A DNA stretch of 12,491 bases, taken from Desulfobacterales bacterium. Lineage in GTDB: Bacteria; Desulfobacterota; Desulfobacteria; Desulfobacterales; JAFDCJ01. Both the position numbers and the translations under genes were made by a program. The stretch is taken from contig CP070771.1 in assembly GCA_020345785.1 (NCBI GenBank), positions 5,645,939 to 5,658,429 on the forward strand, given 5' to 3'. The notes below the pieces were generated by a model. That model saw nothing but the letters and a program-made list of their open reading frames with translations, did not search any database and was not told where the DNA came from. Numbering within the stretch: the stretch's first letter is position 1; the number at the start of each line of letters is the position of its first letter. Positions 7,581-12,491 of the stretch are shown here, in pieces.

Positions 7581-9017
7581 CTATTTCCAGCTCTTTTGCA
7601 TCTCATCCAAAGCCTTTAGCGTGTCTTCGGCAAGCGGCGGGGGTTGATGCGCCATCTTTTTCAGGGTCACTTCCTGGAGTCGTTGCTCAAAAGTCCTGGC
7701 TCCGGCCGCTTTCCATTGGTTATGGACCGTGCGGTCAAAAATATCTGAGTATTTGATCTTCTTGAAATGCTCCAAGGTATGGGGGTCTTGGAGATAGTGT
7801 CCTCCCGGACCCACACGATGAATGACATCCAGCGCCAAGGTTTCTTCGGTGACGGGAATGCCTTCCATATAATGATTGACCGAATCGACAATGTCGTGGA
7901 CCAGCACCATGAATTCCGGAGAAGCCATCGATCCATGATCCATCCAACTACTGCAGTCGTGCACCAGACCCGAACCCGCAGCGGCGGCGGAAAGTATCTG
8001 GAGAGCCGCTTCTGCCCCGGCCTGAGCATCACAAAACTTGGCGTCTGTGGCGCCGGCGGTGCCAAAGAAAGGCAGGCGGTAATACTGGGCAATCTGGGCC
8101 ATGGCTGCGGTCATCAGGCTCATTTCCACGGCACCGTAGGAGAAAATCGTGGTGCGCATATCCATGACGGTGGTAAATGCGCCGTAGACAAACGGAGCGC
8201 CGGGATTGACCATCTGGTGAACCACCAGACCACTGAGCGACTCGGCGCTGGCCTGAACCAGCGCACCGGCGAAGGTGGATGGTGCGCTTCCCCCGCACTG
8301 GGGTGCCGGGAAATTGATCACGGGAATTCGGTTTTCGGCACAGAACATGACCTTGTCGATGGCCGGGTCATAATAGACGAGCGGAGATATGGGTTCCGAG
8401 TAATGGACAATGGTGGGCGCCGCATCATATTGTTCTTTGCCGCCGCACAACAACAGCGCCATGTCGTAGATATCTTTCAAGCTGTTGCTGTCCTTGCAGC
8501 AAAAGACCAGGGGCTTTTCGCAGTTTTCAAACACATTGCGTGCAATGATCCGGTCGGCGATGTCCGGGGGTACGTCGTCTGCCATGCCGATCGTCATGCA
8601 CCACTGAAAGTTGGACAGCGCGTCGCACAGGGCGGCGGTAACTTTGACATGTTCGCTGGTGAAGCGTTTGCGCTCGTGTGTTTCCGGATCCATGTAATCG
8701 ATACAGTCCAGGCTGGGACCAAAGAAACTCTTGTCCCGCTCCAAGAAAACGGTCCGCTCACCGGCCCGCGTCCCCAGAACGATGCGAGAAGGGGCTTTGC
8801 GGATGGCATCTTCCACAAGCCAGGCGGGAATCTTGACACGGTCACCGTTTACCCGGGCACCGGCCCCCGCGAGTATTTCCAGCGCCTTGGGATGGGTGAT
8901 CTTGACGCCTGTGTGCTCCAGTACATCCAGCGTAGCCGCATGCAGCTGAGCGATCTGCGCATCGTTGATTACCTGCAAGCGCGGCTTAAAATAGAGCTCG
9001 TCTGTTGTCATTCCCAT
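7581..9017 (-). CDS. Trimethylamine methyltransferase (MttB) superfamily protein, non-pyrrolysine type
   Basis: This 478-residue protein belongs to the MttB superfamily, whose members move a methyl group from a quaternary or tertiary amine to a corrinoid protein. Family-like features are the N-terminal LHAATLDVLEHTGVKI, the mid-protein GMADDVPPDIADR and PLVFCCKDSNSL, GGSAPSTFAGALVQASAE, and the GATDAKFCDAQAGAEAAL segment. The frame has no internal amber codon, so it is not a pyrrolysine enzyme and resembles the MtgB-like group, known members of which use glycine betaine, proline betaine, carnitine or butyrobetaine. The start at 9017 is well supported by AAAGGAGGT five bases upstream. The stop is TAG at 7581. 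No corrinoid protein or MtrH-like methyltransferase is encoded within the window, so its partners must be elsewhere. Substrate unknown. Confidence 0.88.
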   Translation of the reverse strand: MGMTTDELYFKPRLQVINDAQIAQLHAATLDVLEHTGVKITHPKALEILAGAGARVNGDRVKIPAWLVEDAIRKAPSRIVLGTRAGERTVFLERDKSFFGPSLDCIDYMDPETHERKRFTSEHVKVTAALCDALSNFQWCMTIGMADDVPPDIADRIIARNVFENCEKPLVFCCKDSNSLKDIYDMALLLCGGKEQYDAAPTIVHYSEPISPLVYYDPAIDKVMFCAENRIPVINFPAPQCGGSAPSTFAGALVQASAESLSGLVVHQMVNPGAPFVYGAFTTVMDMRTTIFSYGAVEMSLMTAAMAQIAQYYRLPFFGTAGATDAKFCDAQAGAEAALQILSAAAAGSGLVHDCSSWMDHGSMASPEFMVLVHDIVDSVNHYMEGIPVTEETLALDVIHRVGPGGHYLQDPHTLEHFKKIKYSDIFDRTVHNQWKAAGARTFEQRLQEVTLKKMAHQPPPLAEDTLKALDEMQKSWK

Positions 9018-9061
9018 CTGTTACCTCCTTTCACTGATTGGATCTAACGCGGTTAATAAAT

Positions 9062-9090
9062 ATAGGGGACATCGTTGACGGAGTTGACTT
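9062..9090. repeat. Left terminal inverted repeat of the Y1 element
   Basis: It starts ATAGGGGACATCGTTGACGG and ends AGTTGACTT. It pairs with 10106-10134 with five mismatches. It contains two GTTGAC copies three bases apart and its end overlaps the transposase stop. Confidence 0.75.
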
Positions 9091-10060
9091 ACCAACCCGC
9101 TCGCTTGATTATTTTTGAGACCGCCGCAGTCGAAACTCCCAGTTGCCTGGCTACCTCGGCTAAAGAAACCCCACGGGCCTTTACCAGTCCTATCGCAATT
9201 TGAGCCCGTACCGCACTCGCCTCCCTGCGGCGGCTACCTGCCTTTAATTCCTCAATGGATACCTTCTCCTTTTTACATACTTTGGCGATAAATTCATTAA
9301 TTTTTTCTGGATAATCCTCGGCTGGAAATTGATATCTGATTTTCGCTTCAGCTTCTTTGATGATCCGCGCCACAAACTCACCGCTGCCCAATATTCGATC
9401 ATCACTCAATTCACGATCCCCTGAACGACGCAATGCCTTCACCGCCGACCAACCACCCATGGATCGGATTAATCCTCCACCGACAAGTTCTGGCCGACAC
9501 CCTTTATCAATTCCCTTTTTGACATAATTGCGATAATTCTTTTTCGCCGCCTCTTCTTTTTTACCAAACCATTTCAGAACGTAATCGCGATCCTGCCACT
9601 CATTCTTAACTTTACCCATTAACACACCATGACCACTCCAACGGTAGCAATCCAGTTTGTCCAAGCTTTTGACCAGTTTCGCCCGCAACGGATTTAAATG
9701 AATGTAGCGTACCAGTTCTGTGAAATAGGCGTCCTCCTCACAGATTATCGACTTGTAGCGATTCTGAAATAAATGCCCCCAGCGTCGATGACGCCGGTTG
9801 TATGAGATGGCGTAGCCCGTCAGTAATCGGCGCATAAAGCTGGAAAGGCCGATCTCGGCACTGCGCAATAGAATATGGGCATGATTCGTCATCAATGCCC
9901 AGGCATAAATTGCGGTTTTCGTGCCGGCTGCGAGCTCTCCCATGCGTTTGACAAAGTTTTTGCGGTCAGCTACATCGTTAACAACCCTGTGCTTATTTAT
10001 TCCTCGTATCATCACGTGATGCAAGGTTCCCGGGGCATCCAATCTGGCTCGACGCGGCAT
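9089..10060 (-). CDS. REP-associated tyrosine (Y1, HUH) transposase with DnaA-like C-terminal domain
   Basis: This 323-residue protein has the HUH single-strand nuclease fold of the IS200/TnpA-REP group. It opens with PRRARLDAPGTLHHVMIRG. The HUH metal-binding motif is His60-Ala61-His62 in MTNHAHILL. GHLFQNRYKS and the RYIHLNPLRA motif follow, with Tyr119 the likely nucleophile (Tyr112 is the other candidate). Beyond about residue 245 comes an extra domain like the DNA-binding end of DnaA (EFIAKVCKKEKVSIEELKAG, then SLAEVARQLGVSTAAVSKII). This longer type is commoner in Desulfobacterota than the 165-residue E. coli form, as I recall. The ATG at 10060 has AGGAGG at good spacing. All motifs look intact, so the enzyme may be active. 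Confidence 0.9.
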   Translation of the reverse strand: MPRRARLDAPGTLHHVMIRGINKHRVVNDVADRKNFVKRMGELAAGTKTAIYAWALMTNHAHILLRSAEIGLSSFMRRLLTGYAISYNRRHRRWGHLFQNRYKSIICEEDAYFTELVRYIHLNPLRAKLVKSLDKLDCYRWSGHGVLMGKVKNEWQDRDYVLKWFGKKEEAAKKNYRNYVKKGIDKGCRPELVGGGLIRSMGGWSAVKALRRSGDRELSDDRILGSGEFVARIIKEAEAKIRYQFPAEDYPEKINEFIAKVCKKEKVSIEELKAGSRRREASAVRAQIAIGLVKARGVSLAEVARQLGVSTAAVSKIIKRAGW

Positions 10061-10105
10061 TTAATTCCTCCTGACGAAATAATTCACCAACTCCATAGCA
10101 TTGAA

Positions 10106-10134
10106 AAGTTAACTTTGTCAACAACGTCCCCTAT
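10106..10134. repeat. Right terminal inverted repeat of the Y1 element
   Basis: The reverse complement starts ATAGGGGACGTTGTTGACAA and ends AGTTAACTT. It matches the left repeat at 24 of 29 positions. RHS-like coding sense stops close to its outer edge. Confidence 0.75.
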
Positions 10135-10407
10135 TATGATGGTTTTGACTTTGCCCCAGCGGTAGTCGTAATCCGGATGCTCGATGATATGGCTGATCCC
10201 GTTGGTCTGCGGGAAGGTGATCCTGGCAGGATAGGTGTGAGTCAAGGCATCGTAATCCGTTATAGTGGTATTGCCTCTTGCATCGGTGTGCGTCACCGGA
10301 TTGCCGTAGCTGTCATAGGTCATGGTGATCTACGGGTTGGTCCCGCCGTCCAGCCACTGCTCTGTGGAAAGCAGGTTGCCACTTCCGGCAGCCTTCCGCA
10401 TCTCTCA
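10135..10407 (-). pseudogene. RHS/YD-repeat protein fragment (broken at both ends, internal amber)
   Basis: In one minus-strand frame the sequence reads GSGNLLSTEQWLDGGTNP, then a TAG at 10330-10332, then ITMTYDSYGNPVTHTDARGN and later YDYRWGKVKT. These are typical RHS/YD-repeat phrases (YDxxGN, DxxGN). The amber falls within continuous RHS sense, so it is a nonsense mutation. RHS similarity ends where the Y1 element's repeat begins, and a TGA at 10405-10407 ends the frame on the other side. Only about 90 residues survive of a gene normally over 1000. It is non-functional. Confidence 0.75.
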
Positions 10408-10416
10408 CCCTGATAA

Positions 10417-10514
10417 GGTATTCTGTCTATTTTAAAAAAGACAATCCCGCCGCTGGCGGGACCCTGTGACACAGCATGCTCGGCACAGGGCCTCGGTGGT
10501 ATACTGTCTTTTTT
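10417..10514. repeat. Multi-stem structure flanked by near-direct repeats
   Basis: A perfect 10-bp outer inverted pair, AAAAAAGACA (10434-10443) and TGTCTTTTTT (10505-10514), encloses two hairpins: CCCGCC/GGCGGG (10446-10460, loop of 3) and CCCTGTG/CACAGGG (10462-10490, loop of 15). Directly repeated 17-mers GGTATWCTGTCTWTTTT lie at 10417-10433 and 10498-10514 (15 of 17 identical). It could fold as a compact three-stem unit. It may be a small dispersed element or a structured RNA region. Confidence 0.6.
10434..10460 (-). terminator. Rho-independent terminator for the XRE-yefM-yoeB operon
   Basis: On the minus strand the stem CCCGCC-AGC-GGCGGG is followed after four bases by TCTTTTTT, a classic intrinsic terminator. 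It lies about 325 bases past the yoeB stop, the next likely place for leftward transcripts to end before the RHS remnant. The A-tract on the other flank means it may also act weakly in the other direction. Confidence 0.6.
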
Positions 10515-10592
10515 CTTTAGCAGCTAAAATAAAAATGAATCCATCCTTATCCGGGGCGGTGGTGGGTGGGAATAGATCATTAAAATCAGACA

Positions 10593-10772
10593 GCCGCTTA
10601 CCGCTTAAAGTTCTGCCTGGCGTGATCCCTGCGCCTGATTACATAATCTGAATTATCGCTGTCATTGCAGTCCGCTTTAAAATTATAATAGCGCAATGAC
10701 CGATAATTGAGCAAGATTATGTAAGAAGCTGCAGGGATCATGACAGCCAGGGCGGTTAAGATGACCAGCGGC
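10593..10772. repeat. Long imperfect inverted repeat (about 80-bp arms), possible MITE or folded recombination site
   Basis: Matching blocks occur in the same order in the left arm and in the reverse complement of the right arm: GCCGCT, CTTA, GCC(C)TGG, TGATCCCTGC, TTACATAATC, AATTATC and GTCATTGC. In the left arm they lie at 10593-10668; in the right arm at 10772 down to 10693. The perfect 10-mers are TGATCCCTGC (10623-10632 with 10731-10740) and TTACATAATC (10639-10648 with 10715-10724). The centre near 10680 is AT-rich. It ends 12 bases from the yoeB stop. No coding capacity. Identity unknown. Confidence 0.7.
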
Positions 10773-10784
10773 TACCTTGTTTTT

Positions 10785-11042
10785 TTATTCATAGTGATAG
10801 CGACAACTGATGACGATAATGGTTTCTTTTTCGACTTTATAGACCAGCCGGTGCTCTTTGGTGATGCGCCGGGACCAGCAGCCTGATAGCTGAAACCTTA
10901 GCCGTTCGGGCTTGCCGATGCCCTCCTGGGGGTGGCGGCCAATGTCTTTTAGCAGTTGCCGGATGCGCTTTACAATGCGCTTGTCTTTGTCTAGAAACCA
11001 CTCAAAATCCCTCCAGGCTTCTTCGGTGAATTGGATTTTCAT
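10785..11042 (-). CDS. yoeB: YoeB-family toxin (ribosome-dependent mRNA endonuclease)
   Basis: This 85-residue toxin of the Txe/YoeB branch of the RelE superfamily cuts mRNA at the ribosomal A site when freed from its antitoxin. The sequence follows E. coli YoeB closely: KRIVKRIRQLLKDI, then GKPERLRFQLSGCWSRRITK, EHRLVYKV and the C-terminal CRYHYE. The catalytic residues Glu46, Arg65, His83 and Tyr84 are all present at the same numbers, so it should be active. The ATG at 11042 overlaps the antitoxin stop by four bases (ATGA), the usual coupled arrangement. Confidence 0.95.
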   Translation of the reverse strand: MKIQFTEEAWRDFEWFLDKDKRIVKRIRQLLKDIGRHPQEGIGKPERLRFQLSGCWSRRITKEHRLVYKVEKETIIVISCRYHYE

Positions 11043-11296
11043 AGATCGTCGGGCCGATAGTCGACCAACTTGCCTTCGGCGGCTTGTTTTAACGAACGTT
11101 CCAGGTGTGCCCGGTTGGCCGGTGTGCTGAGTAAATAGGCTGTTTCTTCCATGGCCTGAAAATCTTCAATAGAGATCAGCACGGCTTGTTCCTTGCTCCG
11201 GCTGCTGACGATCACCGCAGGTTCCGAGTCTTTGCAAACCTGCTGAATCAATGCTTTAAGATTTTTTTTGGCGTCGCTGTAGGTGACGGCTTTCAT
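11039..11296 (-). CDS. yefM: YefM-family antitoxin (Phd/YefM)
   Basis: This antitoxin binds and neutralises YoeB and normally represses its own operon. It is 85 residues from the ATG at 11296: MKAVTYSDAKKNLKALIQQV is the DNA-binding Phd/YefM N-terminus, then IVSSRSKEQAVLISIEDFQAMEE, and a C-terminal toxin-wrapping tail ending LVDYRPDDL. I chose this ATG because GAGGG lies five bases upstream; an in-frame TTG at 11308 would add four residues but has no such signal and would include the ribosome binding site. The gene begins 12 bases after the stop of the XRE regulator gene. Confidence 0.93.
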   Translation of the reverse strand: MKAVTYSDAKKNLKALIQQVCKDSEPAVIVSSRSKEQAVLISIEDFQAMEETAYLLSTPANRAHLERSLKQAAEGKLVDYRPDDL

Positions 11297-11308
11297 GATA
11301 TCCCTCAA

Positions 11309-11668
11309 TTAAACAGAGCTTGTGCCTGCAAGCTGCTTGAATCGGTTTTTTAAAATCAGCAGATCCAGCATTTCTTTGGCCAGGGTCTTGTCCTGCTCGG
11401 ACAGGCTGTCCAGGGCTTCAAAGCGGCGTAACAGGTCCCGATCCTGAATATTAATCCTGGCCGGTTGGCCTTTGACTTCAAAGGCCAGATAGTCCAACGA
11501 CACATTGAACACCTCGGCCAGTTTGATCAACACTTCCGTGGAAGGAATGTTGGCCCCGCGTTCGTAAGCCGATATTTGCTTTTGATGAACGCCGGTTTTA
11601 TCACCCAGTTCGGCCTGGGTCCAGCGCCTTTCTTGTCTTAGTTGCCTGATACGCTCACTTATCGCCAT
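11309..11668 (-). CDS. XRE-family helix-turn-helix regulator heading the toxin-antitoxin operon
   Basis: This 119-residue protein has an N-terminal Cro/CI-type helix-turn-helix (residues about 6-60: RIRQLRQERRWTQAELGDKT, then HQKQISAYERGANIPS, KLAEVFNVSLDYL) and a charged helical C-terminus (LLRRFEALDSLSEQDKTLAK) likely used to dimerise. AAGGGG lies seven bases before the ATG at 11668. It is read in the same direction as yefM and yoeB with only 12 bases before yefM, so the three genes almost certainly form one operon. An imperfect palindrome about 30-60 bases upstream is a likely autoregulatory operator. A regulator in front of yefM-yoeB is not part of the classic two-gene system. Confidence 0.92.
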   Translation of the reverse strand: MAISERIRQLRQERRWTQAELGDKTGVHQKQISAYERGANIPSTEVLIKLAEVFNVSLDYLAFEVKGQPARINIQDRDLLRRFEALDSLSEQDKTLAKEMLDLLILKNRFKQLAGTSSV

Positions 11669-11696
11669 TTGGGTTCCCCTTGCAAGCTTAAAAGCA

Positions 11697-11727
11697 TTGT
11701 TTATGGGATATAATAACCATTTAACAA
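11697..11727. promoter_or_regulatory. Palindromic operator candidate with TATAAT in the XRE/primase intergenic region
   Basis: The arms TTGTTTATGG (11697-11706) and CCATTTAACAA (11717-11727) are inverted copies with one base of slippage. The spacer contains a perfect TATAAT on the plus strand and TTATTATAT on the minus strand. The site lies between the divergent XRE and primase genes, so an XRE dimer could sit on the -10 region. Binding and promoter activity are inferred. Confidence 0.4.
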
Positions 11728-11835
11728 GAAAAAATCCAGCTTTAATGCAACCAAGGTGTTGGCATGTGTCGTTTGAAGGGTATATGATAGCCCATAAATT
11801 GGTTGAACTTTTTTTGTTTTCAAAGGGAAAACTCC

Positions 11836-12183
11836 ATGCCTCGTATACCGGACGAACAGATCCAGCGGCTCAAAAAAGAAGTATCTTTAGTGCGGCTGTG
11901 CGAACGATACAACATTGAGTTAAAAACCCAGGGCAAAAACCTGGTGGGCTTCTGTCCCTGGCATAAAGACGACAAGCCGTCATTTATCGTGACCCCTGAT
12001 AAAAACCTGTGGCACTGCATGGGCGCCTGTGATCAAGGCGGGGACGTGTTCAGCCTGGTTCAGAAGGCGGAAAAAGTCTCCTTTCGCCGTGCTGCAGACA
12101 TCCTGCTTGAGAAAGAAATAGGGTGTCAAATCTTGACGGGCTGTTGCCCAAATCGGAATTTTAAATACTATCGCCTGGTTTAA
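11836..12183 (+). pseudogene. CHC2 zinc-finger DNA primase fragment, truncated by an insertion sequence
   Basis: The N-terminal zinc-binding domain of a DnaG-like or phage/plasmid-type primase. The zinc ligands are Cys40, His43, Cys61 and Cys65 (CPWH, then HCMGAC), with DDKPSF and DQGGDVFSLV typical of the family. I start at 11836 because AAGGG lies eight bases before it; upstream in-frame ATGs lack a site. Only about 100 primase-like residues are present, against 300-1000 in intact members. The catalytic TOPRIM part is missing. From about 12138 the sequence looks like the end of an insertion sequence (GGGCTGTTGCCC), so the last 14 or so codons to the stop at 12181-12183 are probably insertion-sequence DNA. 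The zinc domain alone is not expected to make primers. Confidence 0.75.
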
Positions 12184-12491
12184 CTGAAGCAAAATATTTT
12201 TGATTTTTTTATTTAAAGTTCACATAAACGTTTAAATTACGATTGATCAGAATGATGACTTATGCTAAAGTACCGGAAATCATAACTTTAACGGGGCATT
12301 TCAATCATGATGGGGCGCCAATCAAAGGTTCAAAACAAGCTCTTTTACACCGCATTCAATCTGGAGCAGCGGATTCGTAAAAATCACATCTTGCGCAAAT
12401 TCAAACGTCAGATTGACTTTGACTTTATCTACAAAAAAGTCAAAGATAAATACGGTATCAAGGGGAATGAATCCGTTGCGCCTCCGATTAT
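12138..12491 (+). mobile_element. IS1182-like insertion sequence, left part (continues past the right edge)
   Basis: The probable left end is GGGCTGTTGCCCAAATCG at 12138, where primase similarity stops. This end type (GGGCTGTTGC...) is one I associate with IS1182/IS5-group elements. An AT-rich leader of about 170 bases follows, then the transposase start at 12307. The right end lies outside the window, so the boundary and any target duplication cannot be confirmed. Confidence 0.6.
12307..12491 (+). CDS. IS1182-family transposase, N-terminal part (partial)
   Basis: From the ATG at 12307 the frame stays open for 61 codons to the window edge. It reads MMGRQSKVQNKLFYTAFNLE, then RIRKNHILRKFKRQIDFDFI and a KVKDKYG...SVAPP region. 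This matches the start of IS1182-type DDE transposases (MMGxQ....LFY.FNLE..I...H.LR.I...DF.F). The catalytic DDE residues lie beyond the window. A GGGG about 10 bases upstream is a weak ribosome binding site. An ATG codon directly follows the first, so the start could be one residue later. Confidence 0.8.
   Translation, partial: MMGRQSKVQNKLFYTAFNLEQRIRKNHILRKFKRQIDFDFIYKKVKDKYGIKGNESVAPPI

Larger units (their letters stand above)
9062..10134 (-). mobile_element. Y1 (REP-associated type) transposase element bounded by 29-bp inverted repeats
   Basis: The ends at 9062-9090 and 10106-10134 are inverted copies matching at 24 of 29 positions. Both begin ATAGGGGAC, followed by GTTGAC and an inner GTTRACTT. 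They enclose a single transposase gene. The left repeat reaches the transposase stop codon. The element lies 44 bases upstream of the methyltransferase start on one side and cuts an RHS remnant on the other. Y1 enzymes do not normally make target duplications, and none is evident. Confidence 0.72.
10408..10784. other. Non-coding region rich in inverted repeats, downstream of yoeB
   Basis: I see no credible gene in this 377-bp stretch. It holds a terminator-like structure on the left, a 180-bp imperfect inverted repeat on the right, and a G/T-rich linker (about 10550-10572) between them. A short plus-strand frame at 10466-10651 overlaps both structures and resembles no protein I know. Confidence 0.65.

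Noticed and set aside
7581..7583. TAG stop of the MttB-family gene as a pyrrolysine codon
   Set aside because: Pyrrolysine lies well inside known MttB proteins. This TAG comes at the normal family length, and readthrough would add only nine further residues before a TAA.
7526..7756. 76-residue plus-strand open frame after an AGGAG
   Set aside because: Although an AGGAGATAA lies nearby, most of the frame is antisense to the methyltransferase C-terminus and it has no recognisable features.
7767..9047. 426-residue plus-strand open frame
   Set aside because: It is the antisense shadow of the MttB-family gene; it has no domain character and no good ribosome binding site.
10466..10651. 61-residue plus-strand open frame
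   Set aside because: It spans parts of two inverted-repeat structures, has no ribosome binding site worth noting and resembles no family I know.
11297..11308. TTG at 11308 as the yefM start
   Set aside because: The ATG at 11296 has GAGGG at ideal spacing and matches the usual YefM N-terminus; the TTG start would bury that site in coding sequence.

Overview
The window looks like a chromosomal segment of an anaerobic bacterium, probably a Desulfobacterota (former Deltaproteobacteria) relative. This is inferred from gene content: a tungsten-type aldehyde:ferredoxin oxidoreductase, a trimethylamine methyltransferase (MttB) family protein, an RHS remnant, and AT-rich CCAA-type intergenic repeats. 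No rRNA, tRNA or CRISPR array is visible. All genes from position 1 to about 11670 lie on the minus strand. Only the last 0.65 kb is on the plus strand.

Positions 1-9017 form a metabolic block. Read in the direction of transcription (right to left) it holds a pyrrolysine-less MttB-family methyltransferase, a TetR regulator with a palindromic operator upstream, a 1054-residue fusion of a PatA-like class III aminotransferase with a tungsten aldehyde oxidoreductase, a four-cluster [4Fe-4S] electron-transfer protein, and then a spermidine/putrescine-type ABC importer (ATPase, permease 1, permease 2; the last runs off the left edge). The simplest reading is one pathway. The importer brings in a diamine such as putrescine. 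The aminotransferase domain makes 4-aminobutanal. The fused tungsten domain oxidises it to 4-aminobutanoate, and the four-cluster protein carries off the electrons. The two-enzyme fusion is the most striking thing in the window.

Positions 9062-12491 are a mobile, degenerate region. It contains a Y1 (REP-associated type) transposase element bounded by 29-bp inverted repeats, a broken RHS fragment cut by that element, about 380 bp of non-coding DNA with two elaborate inverted-repeat structures (one including a good rho-independent terminator), a three-gene operon of an XRE regulator with YefM/YoeB antitoxin and toxin, and a divergently oriented CHC2 zinc-finger primase fragment. The primase is apparently truncated by an IS1182-like insertion sequence whose transposase runs off the right edge.

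The 385-bp gap at 2565-2949 separates the importer operon from the catabolic genes. It holds CCAA-rich inverted arms around a C8 tract, and a short heptamer tandem array. All family assignments were made by reading motifs and from memory of family members; no database search was run.
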